From UKL13-3 sp964392775 (GTDB taxonomy: Bacteria; Bacteroidota; Bacteroidia; UKL13-3), in the NCBI GenBank assembly GCA_964392775.1, contig CAYMRD010000018.1:1-51008 (forward strand): a stretch of 51,008 nucleotides of DNA. The letters run 5' to 3'. The translations under genes and the position numbers were made by a program. Below the pieces are notes generated by a model that worked only from the letters and a program-made list of their open reading frames with translations, ran no database searches and was not told the DNA's origin. Positions 1 through 9,174 of the stretch are shown here, piece by piece (the stretch's first letter is position 1; the number at the start of each line of letters is the position of its first letter).

Positions 1-52
1 CGATATGTGTATATTCATTGGGTTTGAATACTTTTTGAGGGCGGACTAATTA
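1..52 (+). repeat. Left terminal inverted repeat (probable end of a multicopy element)
   Basis: These 52 bases match the right end of the window exactly in inverted orientation; identity stops abruptly just after GGGCGGACTAATTA. The simplest reading is that both ends fall inside copies of one multicopy element, perhaps an insertion sequence, whose tip lies at the point where identity stops. On the minus strand the outermost 18 bases read as an open frame starting ATG (MNIHIS), which could be the first codons of a transposase; that part is speculative. No other part of the element is visible. Confidence 0.8.
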
Positions 53-106
53 ACATATCAAATGAATGTTGAGTTGCGCACGTAATGCTCCTCCCAATCA
101 ACACTA

Positions 107-1123
107 TCAACCAATCAACTTCATCCACTCAATCACATCCACCCCATCGGCATAATCCCATAACTCGGGCGCTTGTGCTTTGCCTAAAGGAAGGGTTCCC
201 GGCAAGTTGGTTTTGCATACCATACATTGAATTTCCGACTCACGTGTTTTCAGTTGCGCCAGCAGTACATTGATGTCGGTATAATACTCATAAAACATCA
301 CACCCAAAGGCGAAGCGATTTTTTCATCTTCTTTCACCAGTAAAAAATTATTGTCGAGATGAGGCGCGAGGTTCATCAAAAACAAAGCCTTGTGGTAAGT
401 ATAGTTATTGGCATATTTATGGTGATTGCCAATATCGTTAAACGATTCGATGCCCTCGTAGAAGTTCGCGAAATCAAATCCTGCGGGCACATACAACTTC
501 GATACATTGCGGCACCCCAAACCAAAATAAGTAAAAATATCGGCTCCTAATTTTTGGTAATCTTCAGGAGTTTCGTTTCCTGTGATGATGGCTACACTGT
601 TGCGGTTGGCACGCAGCAACGAAGGTTTGTTCCGAAAATAATATTCGAAATAACGGTTTGTATTATTGCTGCCTGTGGCAATCACAGCATCAAAGTCTTT
701 AGGTAATCTTTGTTCCGAGATTTCAATACAGTCGGCTAAAGCCAACTCCAATTGAATCAATTCACTGATCACCCATTTCATCAGCGTGGCATCATCTTCC
801 GATACTTTCACCAACGCTTTATGTCCACACAACAACACGCATAATAAATCGTGCAGCCCAACCATGGGTATATTACCCGCCATAATCAGCGCAATGGTGC
901 GCTGAGGTTTATCTTCCCATTGGTAAGCAGACGTCCACTCCTTTATTTTTGTTTCGGTTAAACTATCAGCCCAGGCAAGCATTGATTGTTGTATGTTTAC
1001 AGGCGTAAACCAGGGATTAAGCTGGTAGGCTTTATGAATAACAGGAGCATCTTGTTGGCCGGCTGTTTCACGCAAAACCTTCCCTAATTGTACTAATACA
1101 GCGACACGTTGTTGAAAATTCAT
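107..1123 (-). CDS. LuxC-like acyl-CoA reductase
   Basis: A 338-residue protein of the acyl-CoA reductase (LuxC-like) family, which reduces activated acyl groups to aldehydes with NAD(P)H. The aldehyde-dehydrogenase-like fold is suggested by the glycine-rich stretch AGNIPMVGLHDLLC (residues 82-95) and by the segment FGLGCRNVSK, whose Cys204 is the likely catalytic nucleophile. No signal peptide is present, so it should be cytoplasmic. It is transcribed away from a dicluster ferredoxin gene, an arrangement I recall as frequent in Bacteroidota; the ferredoxin may be a redox partner, but that is inference. The length agrees with Bacteroidota homologues rather than the longer bioluminescence LuxC. 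The physiological substrate cannot be read from the sequence. Confidence 0.85.
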   Translation of the reverse strand: MNFQQRVAVLVQLGKVLRETAGQQDAPVIHKAYQLNPWFTPVNIQQSMLAWADSLTETKIKEWTSAYQWEDKPQRTIALIMAGNIPMVGLHDLLCVLLCGHKALVKVSEDDATLMKWVISELIQLELALADCIEISEQRLPKDFDAVIATGSNNTNRYFEYYFRNKPSLLRANRNSVAIITGNETPEDYQKLGADIFTYFGLGCRNVSKLYVPAGFDFANFYEGIESFNDIGNHHKYANNYTYHKALFLMNLAPHLDNNFLLVKEDEKIASPLGVMFYEYYTDINVLLAQLKTRESEIQCMVCKTNLPGTLPLGKAQAPELWDYADGVDVIEWMKLIG

Positions 1124-1209
1124 TAATTTAGAATGATTATTGCTTTGAGTTACAAATCAACAAAACTTATTTTGCAAACGTTAAGTTTAACTAAAATAAT
1201 AATTCTGAT

Positions 1210-1554
1210 ATGGCAATAATGATAACAGACGAATGCATCAACTGTGGTGCATGCGAACCGGAATGTCCAAATAATGCAATTTACGAAAGCGGTGCCGAGT
1301 GGGCCTGGGCAGATGGAAACAACCTGACCGGAACCATCACCGTAAATGGTGAAACCATTGATGTAACCAAACGTTTTGCACCTAAATCAGACGATACCTA
1401 TTTTATTGTTACCGATAAATGTACAGAGTGTGTAGGTTTCCACGAAGAACCACAATGTGCCGCTGTATGTCCGGTAGACTGCTGTGTTCCGGATCCTGAT
1501 CACGTTGAAGACAAAGATGTATTGCAGGCTAAAAAAGAGCGCATGCACTTGTAA
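1210..1554 (+). CDS. 4Fe-4S dicluster ferredoxin
   Basis: A 114-residue soluble electron carrier with two cysteine clusters. The first is CINCGACEPECP (from residue 10), the second CTECVGFHEEPQCAAVCP, with a longer spacer between its second and third cysteines. This matches bacterial 7Fe/8Fe-type ferredoxins in which an insertion widens the second motif. It sits head-to-head with the acyl-CoA reductase gene and ends just before a strong intrinsic terminator, so it is probably monocistronic. The ATG is the only plausible start because the first cluster begins nine residues later. Redox partners are unknown. Confidence 0.93.
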   Translation: MAIMITDECINCGACEPECPNNAIYESGAEWAWADGNNLTGTITVNGETIDVTKRFAPKSDDTYFIVTDKCTECVGFHEEPQCAAVCPVDCCVPDPDHVEDKDVLQAKKERMHL

Positions 1555-1576
1555 GAACTTCTTGAATTGAAAGTAG

Positions 1577-1604
1577 AAAGCAACCCGATGGGTTGCTTTT
1601 TTTA
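1577..1604 (+). terminator. Intrinsic terminator after the ferredoxin gene
   Basis: A GCAACCC / GGGTTGC stem with a GAT loop is extended by flanking AAA/TTT pairs and followed by a run of seven T. It lies 22 bases past the ferredoxin stop codon and is a standard rho-independent terminator. Confidence 0.9.
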
Positions 1605-2061
1605 TGGTTGTAAGAGAAGGACCCGCGCGGGCCGTATCTTGACGTTCTTGCCCACAAGTTGTTAAACTCAACCATTAATCATTCAAGGAGTATGTTCGCC
1701 CCCCCCCCGGGGTCGTGCTCCACAATTATCTTTCGTTCAAATTTAGCAAAGATTGATAAAAAGAATAATTCATAGTAAGAATGCCAAAAAGAACGGAATG
1801 GCCTTCTGATTTTTTGCGTGATTTTCAAAACCTGTACGTTTGGGTAGGGACTTGCAAGCAATCCGGAAGTGGAGCGCAGTGGAACGGCTTGGATTGCGTG
1901 GGACGTGCAGGTTGAAGGAAATAGCGAAAAATCAGGAAGCCTTGAATTTCTTTGCTTACTTTCTTTTTTCAAGAAAAGAAAGTAAGTGCGGGTTTAAGGG
2001 GCGCATAGCCCCTTGCTTAAGAAAGTGAGATGAAGGGACCTGCGTATCTCATGGTGAGTCT
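1605..2061. other. Non-coding stretch with homopolymer and hairpins
   Basis: About 460 bases without a supportable gene. It holds a run of ten C followed by GGGG (near 1699-1712), a hairpin with 13-bp perfect arms (CTTACTTTCTTTT at 1955-1967 and its complement at 1974-1986), and a second small hairpin (AAGGGGC / GCCCCTT near 1995-2013). The CTTTCTTTT hairpin resembles another near 42.1 kb, so it is probably a dispersed element. The short open frames across it do not look like proteins. Confidence 0.6.
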
Positions 2062-2697
2062 TTACACCTTTGGTGCCGACTTACAAAACGATGTCAGCGG
2101 ACAAATATCACATTTGGGATTGCGGGCCAGACAGGTATACCGTCCGTGCAAAATAAGCCAGTGGTGTGCCACCGCCACATATTGTTCGGGTATATATTTC
2201 ATTAGCTGTTCTTCGGCTTGTTTGGGATTGGTGGCATTGAGCGTTAACCCAATACGGGCCGAAACCCTGAATACATGCGTATCAACAGCCATAGCAGGTT
2301 TATTATACACCACCGATGCAATAACATTGGCTGTTTTACGCCCTACCCCCGGAAGTTTCACCAGTTCCTCCACTGTTGACGGAACTTCGCTGTGAAAATC
2401 ATTCACCAGCATTTGTGCCATGCCAATGAGGTGTTTGCTTTTATTATTGGGATAACTGATGCTTCGTATCAATTCAAACACATCATCGAAACCTGCTTCG
2501 GCCAATGCTTCGGGAGTCGGGAACCTGCGAAACAAAGCCGGTGTGGTGAGATTGACACGTTTATCGGTACATTGAGCCGATAAGATAACCGCCACCAATA
2601 ACTGATAGGGATTTTCGTAGTACAACTCCGTTTCAACATCAGGTTGATGTTTGGAGAAATACGCGATAAAATGTTCGTAACGTTCTTTGCGGGTCAT
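2062..2697 (-). CDS. nth: Endonuclease III (DNA glycosylase / AP lyase)
   Basis: A 211-residue base-excision-repair enzyme that removes oxidised pyrimidines and cleaves at the abasic site. The helix-hairpin-helix LPGVGRKTANV carries the catalytic lysine (Lys121), the catalytic aspartate is Asp139 in AVDTHVFR, and the C-terminal 4Fe-4S cluster ligands are Cys189, 196, 199 and 205 with the classical C-x6-C-x2-C-x5-C spacing. Length and order match E. coli Nth. It directly abuts the small membrane-protein gene upstream (the stop codon of one touches the start codon of the other), so the two are cotranscribed. Confidence 0.96.
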   Translation of the reverse strand: MTRKERYEHFIAYFSKHQPDVETELYYENPYQLLVAVILSAQCTDKRVNLTTPALFRRFPTPEALAEAGFDDVFELIRSISYPNNKSKHLIGMAQMLVNDFHSEVPSTVEELVKLPGVGRKTANVIASVVYNKPAMAVDTHVFRVSARIGLTLNATNPKQAEEQLMKYIPEQYVAVAHHWLILHGRYTCLARNPKCDICPLTSFCKSAPKV

Positions 2698-2889
2698 TTA
2701 AAACAAACCTCTGATGGCTTCTGCTCCAAATATAAATACCGCAATCCAAATCAATCCTTTTATTAAAAAGAAAAAGAAACCGGCCCACCCCAACCGTCTA
2801 AACCATACCATCATCCCTTTGCGCTGTTTGTGCGGCACAGGACATTCGAGTGGTTTATCGGTTGATATATGTTCTGCGTGTTTCATCAA
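2698..2889 (-). CDS. Small single-pass membrane protein
   Basis: A 63-residue protein with a polar N-terminal half (about 35 residues) and one hydrophobic segment (about residues 36-60: WAGFFFFLIKGLIWIAVFIF). No family name is assigned. Its stop codon lies directly against the nth start codon, which supports it being a real translated gene rather than noise. Function unknown; the basic stretch before the helix suggests an N-in orientation. Confidence 0.7.
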   Translation of the reverse strand: MMKHAEHISTDKPLECPVPHKQRKGMMVWFRRLGWAGFFFFLIKGLIWIAVFIFGAEAIRGLF

Positions 2890-2977
2890 TGGTTGTAACT
2901 GGATGCAAGTTTAAGTCAATATTTGCATTTATTCAAAACCTGACGTTACTTGCTTACATAAAACCAAACAACAGATC

Positions 2978-3463
2978 ATGGCAAAATCATCCAATATCAA
3001 CTCCATCGGACTGAGCAATACCTTCAGTAAAAAACTTGCGGATAAACTCAATCTGCTCTTGAGCAACTATCAGGTATTTTACATGAACACCCGCGGTTAC
3101 CACTGGAATATCAAAGGCGAAAAGTTTTTTGAACTGCACCTGAAGTTTGAGGAACTATACAACGATGCGCAGTTAAAGATTGATGAAATTGCCGAACGTA
3201 TTCTTACACTGGGGCATACACCTGTTCATGCATATACCGACTATGTCAAAACATCTTCCATCAAAGAAACGAAAAACGTAAGTGATGGACGCAAAGCCGT
3301 GGCCAATGTGCTGGATGCGTTTGGCATCCTGCTGGTTATGGAGCGTGAGTTATTAGCATTATCGGCTGATGCCAATGATGAAGGAACCAATGCATTGATG
3401 AGTGATTACATACGCCAGCAGGAAAAGCTGGTGTGGATGTTTACAGCCTTTTTAGGAAAATAA
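2978..3463 (+). CDS. dps: Dps-family ferritin-like protein
   Basis: A 161-residue Dps protein: a dodecameric mini-ferritin that oxidises Fe(II) with hydrogen peroxide and protects DNA. The intersubunit ferroxidase ligands are all visible with canonical spacing: His42 (in TRGYHWN), His54, Asp69 and Glu73. The four-helix bundle spans the whole protein. The lysine-containing N-terminal tail is short, so direct DNA binding cannot be assumed. It stands alone, with its own upstream region and the WD40 gene downstream. Confidence 0.94.
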   Translation: MAKSSNINSIGLSNTFSKKLADKLNLLLSNYQVFYMNTRGYHWNIKGEKFFELHLKFEELYNDAQLKIDEIAERILTLGHTPVHAYTDYVKTSSIKETKNVSDGRKAVANVLDAFGILLVMERELLALSADANDEGTNALMSDYIRQQEKLVWMFTAFLGK

Positions 3464-3519
3464 TCAACACCCGTAGCCTTTACGTTTTTCTTTTATGGCA
3501 AAATCAATATGTTTGAGGC

Positions 3520-4596
3520 ATGATTAAACAATGTTTACTCTCTGCCGGCATTTTATTTTCGGTCTATATACAGGCTCAAAAAACCATAACCGAACCCACC
3601 CGCATTGTGCCGGGACATACCAATGATGTTAATTTGATAACCCAGAATTTTAAAGGTGATTTGATTGCCACCGGTTCATGGGATAAAAATATCAATATTT
3701 ACGATAGCAGCTTTACCCTGCTGCGCACCTTATCGGGTCATACCTTTCCGTTGACAGCTCTAAAGTTTAGGGCCGATGGGAAATTACTTGCCAGCGGATC
3801 AAGCGATAAAACCATTGTAATCTGGGATAGCGTGTGGCGCAGAAGCCGCCAACTCGAGGGACACAAAGACCATGTGAATACCTTGTGGTTTGACAAAAGT
3901 AACAGATATCTGTTTTCGGGGGGAGAAGACCGGATGCTGATGGCCTGGGATTTGGCATCAGGCAAAGCGTTCCGCAATATTGATGTGGGACAATCTGTAA
4001 ACTGCATCGTTCAAACCAGCGACCCTCGTTTTATATACGTGGCCTCGGCCGGACCACAAATTAAACAATACAATCTGAGCAACAGCACCGTTGCCCGCAC
4101 CTTTGACGGACATGCCGATGTGGTGAATGTGATTGCCGTAAGTTTAAACAACAAACTGATGATCAGCGGCTCCAACGATAAAACCGCCCGCATCTGGGAT
4201 TTGATTACCGGGAAACCCATTCGTGTATTACCTGTAAATTGCTGGAAAGTAACAGCAGTAGCCTTTACGGATGATTCGAAATACGCGGTTACAGGCTGTA
4301 ATGATGGAAGTATTAAGGTATGGGAAGTTGAAACAGGACTGCTGGTGGCGCAAATTGACGCAAACGGACAAGCGGTAAAAGACCTTCAGTTTAGCAAAGA
4401 CAAACAATTTGTTTACGCTGCAACTATGCTGAGAGGAAACAACAATTATGGACTACGTGTATGGCAAAGTGGAATTGAAGGCCCTAAAAAACCTGCACTC
4501 CCGACCGATACACTTAACACTCAAACAGATACAGGTGCAGTAAAAAAAGTTATTCCTCAAAAAGCCCCTGTTAAAACCCCTACCCCTCAACACTAA
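3520..4596 (+). CDS. Exported WD40-repeat protein
   Basis: A 358-residue protein with an N-terminal signal peptide (hydrophobic stretch within residues 1-19, cleavage probably after IQAQ) and about seven WD40 blades. Several have clear GH...SGS.DK..IWD signatures, for example GHTFPLTAL...IWD and GHADVVNVI...IWD. It should fold as a periplasmic or surface beta-propeller that mediates protein contacts. The C-terminal 40 residues are a proline/threonine-rich low-complexity tail. It precedes the oxidase locus by about 135 bases, but there is no sequence evidence of a role in respiration. Confidence 0.85.
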   Translation: MIKQCLLSAGILFSVYIQAQKTITEPTRIVPGHTNDVNLITQNFKGDLIATGSWDKNINIYDSSFTLLRTLSGHTFPLTALKFRADGKLLASGSSDKTIVIWDSVWRRSRQLEGHKDHVNTLWFDKSNRYLFSGGEDRMLMAWDLASGKAFRNIDVGQSVNCIVQTSDPRFIYVASAGPQIKQYNLSNSTVARTFDGHADVVNVIAVSLNNKLMISGSNDKTARIWDLITGKPIRVLPVNCWKVTAVAFTDDSKYAVTGCNDGSIKVWEVETGLLVAQIDANGQAVKDLQFSKDKQFVYAATMLRGNNNYGLRVWQSGIEGPKKPALPTDTLNTQTDTGAVKKVIPQKAPVKTPTPQH

Positions 4597-4731
4597 CCCT
4601 TATCGTAATCCACAATTTGGAGTATTTAGATTGGTAAAAAATCCATTTTGTAATTCCATATTAAGTAAAAAAACTTTTACATTCGCAGGCTGAAATTCTA
4701 AGATCTTAAACCATTTCAACATACACGCTCA

Positions 4732-6213
4732 ATGAGAATCATTACAACTGTATTCCGTTCCTTATTGCTGGTTTCGCTGTTAAGCATTTCATTTTCAGGC
4801 TTTACACAATCAGCTGAAGAAGGTGAAAAACTCTTTACCGCAAATTGTACCTCATGCCATGCTATGGATGAGAAAGTAGTCGGTCCCGCTTTAAAAGGAA
4901 CCCACACCAAATACAAGGAAGAATGGTTTATCAAATGGGTTAAGAACTCTCAAAAACTGATCAAATCCGGTGATCCTGTGGCTGTTCAAATCTCAAAAGA
5001 GAACAATGATGCCCTGATGACACCTTTTGAAAACCTGAGCGACAATCAGATCAAATCAATCAGAGCGTATATTCAGGCTGAAAGCGAAAAACCGGCTGCT
5101 GCTGCAACAGCAAGCGCAACGGTGGGTAGCGAAACCGCTTCGGGAGCCGCTGCTTCTGGCGAAAATCAATATACTTCACGTATCAACTGGTTGCTGTTTA
5201 TCATCGCGGCCTTATTAATAGGTGTAATCGGACAGATTTTCGGTATCCTTAATAAAGTAAGTGAAATTCAGGGCAAACCGGTTATCAACTGGTCAAGCAT
5301 CAATGGCAAATTATTATTGGCCTTTATGGTTACCGGACTGATTGCTGCCATCTGGGAATTTGTAGTTCACGGCAGTTGGACAGTATACGCTACCGATGCT
5401 GCTTCGGCCCACGGTGCTGAGTACGATAATATGTTTATGATTACGGTAGCGATTACCGGTGTTGTATTTATTATCACCCAAATATTATTGTTCTGGTACG
5501 GATACCGCTACCGTGCCGATGGCAAACGTAAAGCTATTTATTACCCTGATAACCACAAGTTGGAATTGATCTGGACCGTTATCCCTGCAATCGTATTGAC
5601 TGTTTTGGTGATCCGTGGTTTGAAAACGTGGAACCATATCATGAACAGCCGCGATGAAAAAGCTTCTGTTATTGAAGTATTTGGCTACCAGTTTGGATGG
5701 AGCGTTCGTTATGCAGGTGCTGATAATAAACTGGGGAACCACGATTTCCGTCAAATGGGTATTGTAAACGCATTTGGTGTTGATCCGAAAGATCCAAAAG
5801 CGCAGGATGATATCATCACCAACGAACTTCACTTCGAAGCAGGTAAGCCTGTTTCATTGAAATTCCGTGCAAAAGATGTGATTCACTCGGCATACCTGCC
5901 ACACTTCCGTGTTCAGATGAACGTGGTACCGGGCTTACCTACACAGTTTAACTTCACTCCTACCATCACAACTGCCGAAATGCGTACCAAGCTAAACAAC
6001 CCTAAGTTTGATTACGTTTTATTGTGTAATAAAATTTGTGGTGGCGCTCACTACCGTATGAAAATGAAAATCGTTGTGGATTCACCTGCCGACTACAAAA
6101 AATGGTTAGCAAGTCAACCAACACTGGTAGCCAGCAGCACTCCTGCTCCAGCTGATGACAATGCTCAGGTTTCGAACACAACTGAAACACACAAACCTTT
6201 AGCAAGCAAATAA
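4732..6213 (+). CDS. coxB: Cytochrome c oxidase subunit II with N-terminal cytochrome c domain
   Basis: A 493-residue fusion. After a signal peptide (residues 1-25) comes a monoheme cytochrome c domain: heme motif CTSCH at 39-43 and probable axial Met96. An alanine-rich linker (120-145) leads to hydrophobic segments near 152-173, 193-212, 234-256 and 279-295, then the periplasmic CuA domain. CuA ligands are His385, Cys432, Cys436, His440 and Met443 (CNKICGGAHYRM). The CuA site accepts electrons and passes them to heme a in subunit I; the fused cytochrome could deliver electrons directly. In the well-known caa3 enzymes the cytochrome c domain is C-terminal, so the N-terminal position is notable. 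The subunit I gene follows after 40 bases. Confidence 0.95.
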   Translation: MRIITTVFRSLLLVSLLSISFSGFTQSAEEGEKLFTANCTSCHAMDEKVVGPALKGTHTKYKEEWFIKWVKNSQKLIKSGDPVAVQISKENNDALMTPFENLSDNQIKSIRAYIQAESEKPAAAATASATVGSETASGAAASGENQYTSRINWLLFIIAALLIGVIGQIFGILNKVSEIQGKPVINWSSINGKLLLAFMVTGLIAAIWEFVVHGSWTVYATDAASAHGAEYDNMFMITVAITGVVFIITQILLFWYGYRYRADGKRKAIYYPDNHKLELIWTVIPAIVLTVLVIRGLKTWNHIMNSRDEKASVIEVFGYQFGWSVRYAGADNKLGNHDFRQMGIVNAFGVDPKDPKAQDDIITNELHFEAGKPVSLKFRAKDVIHSAYLPHFRVQMNVVPGLPTQFNFTPTITTAEMRTKLNNPKFDYVLLCNKICGGAHYRMKMKIVVDSPADYKKWLASQPTLVASSTPAPADDNAQVSNTTETHKPLASK

Positions 6214-6253
6214 GCCCCAATTTTACCTATTAAAGAAAGTAACAACAGCATAT

Positions 6254-8098
6254 ATGAGTAATTTACATCACGATGACCACAGCCATGACTCACACGAGCA
6301 TGGACATCACAAAGAAACATTCATCTCAAAGTATGTGTTCAGTATGGACCATAAGATGATTGCCAAACAATTCCTGATTACCGGTATTATCATGGGTACA
6401 TTGGGTATGGCAATGTCTCTCCTTTTCCGTTTACAGTTGGCTTATCCTGATATGAAAATGCCATTCCTCGAAAACCTGATCGGGCAATGGGGAAAAGATG
6501 GAAGATTAGATCCAAACTTCTATCTGGCTTTGATTACCATCCACGGTACCATCATGGTATTTTATGTATTGACTGCCGGATTGAGTGGTACTTTCAGTAA
6601 CCTACTCATTCCATTGCAGGTTGGAACACGTGATATGGCGTCTCCTTTTATGAATATGCTTTCATACTGGTTCTTCTTCTTATCATCAGTGGTATTGATT
6701 TGCTCTTTATTTGTTGAAGGCGGGCCGGCATCAGCAGGTTGGACCGTTTACCCTCCGCTTTCGGCTTTGCCTAAGGCCATTCCGGGTTCGGGAACAGGTA
6801 TGACCCTTTGGCTGGTTGCAATCGTATTGTTTATTGCTTCTTCATTATTGGGTGGTATCAACTATATCACAACCATCTTAAACATGCGTACAAAAGGGAT
6901 GAAGATGTCGCGTCTTCCATTGACCATTTGGGCGTTTTTAATGACCGCTGTATTGGGATTGCTTTCATTCCCGGTATTATTGGGAGGAGCTTTATTGCTC
7001 ATCTTCGATCGTAGTTTCGGAACTTCATTCTATCTGGCTGATATTCCTGCTGATATTGCAGGCGGTATTGAGCGTGTAGGTGGTTCACCCATCTTATACC
7101 AGCATTTATTCTGGTTCTTAGGTCACCCTGAGGTATACATCATTTTGTTGCCTGCATTGGGTATCACTTCTGAAGTTATCGCAACCAACTCACGCAAACC
7201 GATCTTTGGTTACCGCGCGATGATTGGTTCAATTCTGGCTATCGGTATCCTTTCGTTTATCGTTTGGGGTCACCACATGTTCATCACCGGTATGAATCCT
7301 TTCTTAGGGTCGGTATTTATGCTCGGAACATTGATTATTGCTGTTCCTTCGGCTGTAAAAACATTTAACTACCTGGCTACTTTGTGGCAGGGTAACCTGC
7401 GCCTCACACCTGCCATGATGTTTGCTATCGGATTGGTATCATTCTTTATCACCGGTGGTTTAACAGGTATCTGGCTGGGTAATGCAGCGTTGGACATCAA
7501 CTTGCACGATACTTATTTCGTTGTAGCTCACTTCCACCTGGTAATGGGTAGCGCGGCTATTTTTGGGATGATGAGTGGTATCTACCACTGGTTTCCTAAG
7601 ATGTTCAGACGTAAGATGAATGAAACCCTTGGTCACCTGCACTTCTGGTTAACCATCGTTTCGGCTTACTGCGTATTTTTCCCGATGCACTTTATGGGAT
7701 TGGCCGGTGTACCACGCAGATACTACGCAAACTCTGCTTACGAGTCGTTCGACATCTTCATAAACATGAACCAGTTTATCACCATTGCGGCTTTATTGGG
7801 TGGTGCGGCTCAGTTGATTTTCCTGTACAACTTCTTTAGCAGCATCCGCAAAGGAAAACGTAGTGAGCAAAATCCATGGGAATCTAATACCCTTGAGTGG
7901 ACAGCTCCTGTTGAGCATATCCATGGTAACTGGCCGGGCGAATTGCCAACCGTTTACCGTTGGGCTTATGATTACAGCAAACCGGGAGCGGAGCATGATT
8001 TCATTCCTCAGAACGTTCCTGACCCGGGACAAACAGACGAGCAGACAGAGCCAAACCCTGAAAAGTTTGAGTCGGTACAGAAACCTGTTGTTAACTAG
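6254..8098 (+). CDS. coxA: Cytochrome c oxidase subunit I
   Basis: The 614-residue catalytic subunit of an aa3-type heme-copper oxidase, reducing oxygen to water and pumping protons. Visible residues are His97 and His428 (low-spin heme a), His426 (heme a3), the CuB ligands His291, His340 and His341, and Tyr295 of the cross-linked HPEVY motif. Glu293 in GHPEV marks an A1-type D-channel enzyme. The N-terminal 20 residues are unusually histidine-rich (nine His), which could bind copper or simply be a tail. It is the second gene of the oxidase operon. Confidence 0.97.
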   Translation: MSNLHHDDHSHDSHEHGHHKETFISKYVFSMDHKMIAKQFLITGIIMGTLGMAMSLLFRLQLAYPDMKMPFLENLIGQWGKDGRLDPNFYLALITIHGTIMVFYVLTAGLSGTFSNLLIPLQVGTRDMASPFMNMLSYWFFFLSSVVLICSLFVEGGPASAGWTVYPPLSALPKAIPGSGTGMTLWLVAIVLFIASSLLGGINYITTILNMRTKGMKMSRLPLTIWAFLMTAVLGLLSFPVLLGGALLLIFDRSFGTSFYLADIPADIAGGIERVGGSPILYQHLFWFLGHPEVYIILLPALGITSEVIATNSRKPIFGYRAMIGSILAIGILSFIVWGHHMFITGMNPFLGSVFMLGTLIIAVPSAVKTFNYLATLWQGNLRLTPAMMFAIGLVSFFITGGLTGIWLGNAALDINLHDTYFVVAHFHLVMGSAAIFGMMSGIYHWFPKMFRRKMNETLGHLHFWLTIVSAYCVFFPMHFMGLAGVPRRYYANSAYESFDIFINMNQFITIAALLGGAAQLIFLYNFFSSIRKGKRSEQNPWESNTLEWTAPVEHIHGNWPGELPTVYRWAYDYSKPGAEHDFIPQNVPDPGQTDEQTEPNPEKFESVQKPVVN

Positions 8099-8109
8099 TT
8101 AATATGGAA

Positions 8110-8176
8110 TTTGGTTTTATGGCTAAGGAATTGTGTTAAAATACATCAACCCTTAAAGCCACAAAACCATAACACC
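8110..8176. repeat. Hairpin repeat between coxA and ctaA
   Basis: GGTTTTATGGCT (8113-8124) pairs with AGCCACAAAACC (8157-8168), one mismatch, separated by about 32 bases. Closely similar sequence occurs again at about 11.43-11.49 kb between other genes of the same locus, so this is a small dispersed element, possibly acting as an RNA processing or attenuation hairpin. Confidence 0.6.
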
Positions 8177-8181
8177 ACGCA

Positions 8182-9162
8182 ATGACAGACAAAACACAAC
8201 AATCAGAAATACGATTCAGACGCTTCGGTATCTTAACCATTGCATCCGTCTTCTTTCTGATTTTTGTGGGAGGTTTAGTAAGAAGCACAGGTTCGGGAAT
8301 GGGTTGCCCCGATTGGCCAACATGTTTTGGCAAATGGGTCCCTCCTTCCGATATCAGTGAGCTGCCTCCGGATTATAAAGAGAAATACAAAACCGCTACA
8401 CATGAAGTCGCTGATTTTGATGTGTACAAAACCTGGACCGAGTACGTAAACCGTCTCATTGGTGTAACCACCGGGTTCTTTGTTTTTCTCACCGTGTTCT
8501 TTGCATTACCTTATCGTAAGAAAGATACCACCGTATTTTGGCTGAGCTTTTTAGCCTTTATCGGAGTAGCATTTGAAGGATGGATTGGAGCCAAAGTTGT
8601 TTCATCAAACCTTGCAACCTGGATGGTAACCATACACATGATTATAGCCTTAATGATTGTAGGCCTGCTCATCTATACCATCACACGTTCGCAAAGTTTT
8701 GTGATTGAACAACGCAATAACGACTCCACGCTGAAAGGCGTTATGATTGCTGTGCTCACCGTATCGCTGATTCAAACCATCAGCGGAACTCAGGTTAGAG
8801 AGCAGATTGATCATGTTGCCTTAATGATGGGCGAGCAAAACCGGGTGTATTGGGTTGAGAGTTTGGGAAGCACGTTTTGGTTTCACCGCTCTTTCTCCAT
8901 CATCAGTTTAGTGCTTACTGTTGTGATGTTTGTAAAGATGAAAGCTGCGTTCGACCGCAACTCCATCATCTACAAATCGGCACTGGTTCTGATTCTTTTG
9001 ATAAGCTTGCAGATTTTTAGTGGTAAACTGCTCGATACTGCCGGATTCCCTAAACACATTCAAAGCGTACACTTGTTTGTGGGGAGTTTAATTGCCGGAG
9101 TTCAGTTGTTCATCACCATCTTAATTTATACCAAAACAAAACGGGCTGTGCAAACAGCCTAA
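8182..9162 (+). CDS. ctaA: Heme A synthase (COX15/CtaA family)
   Basis: A 326-residue polytopic membrane protein with about eight transmembrane helices. It converts heme O to heme A, the prosthetic group of the oxidase encoded next to it. Family signatures include the GGLVRSTGSGMGCPDWP segment near residue 32, containing the cysteine pair GCPDWPTC, the conserved histidine in VTIHMIIA, and C-terminal heme-binding histidines (HIQSVHLF). The alphaproteobacterial/mitochondrial-type length is typical for Bacteroidota. The heme O synthase gene follows within 12 bases. Confidence 0.94.
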   Translation: MTDKTQQSEIRFRRFGILTIASVFFLIFVGGLVRSTGSGMGCPDWPTCFGKWVPPSDISELPPDYKEKYKTATHEVADFDVYKTWTEYVNRLIGVTTGFFVFLTVFFALPYRKKDTTVFWLSFLAFIGVAFEGWIGAKVVSSNLATWMVTIHMIIALMIVGLLIYTITRSQSFVIEQRNNDSTLKGVMIAVLTVSLIQTISGTQVREQIDHVALMMGEQNRVYWVESLGSTFWFHRSFSIISLVLTVVMFVKMKAAFDRNSIIYKSALVLILLISLQIFSGKLLDTAGFPKHIQSVHLFVGSLIAGVQLFITILIYTKTKRAVQTA

Positions 9163-9174
9163 TGTATTATAGAA

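Noticed and set aside
1679..1972. 97-residue minus-strand frame
   Set aside because: It crosses the ten-C homopolymer and the hairpin repeats and shows no domain.
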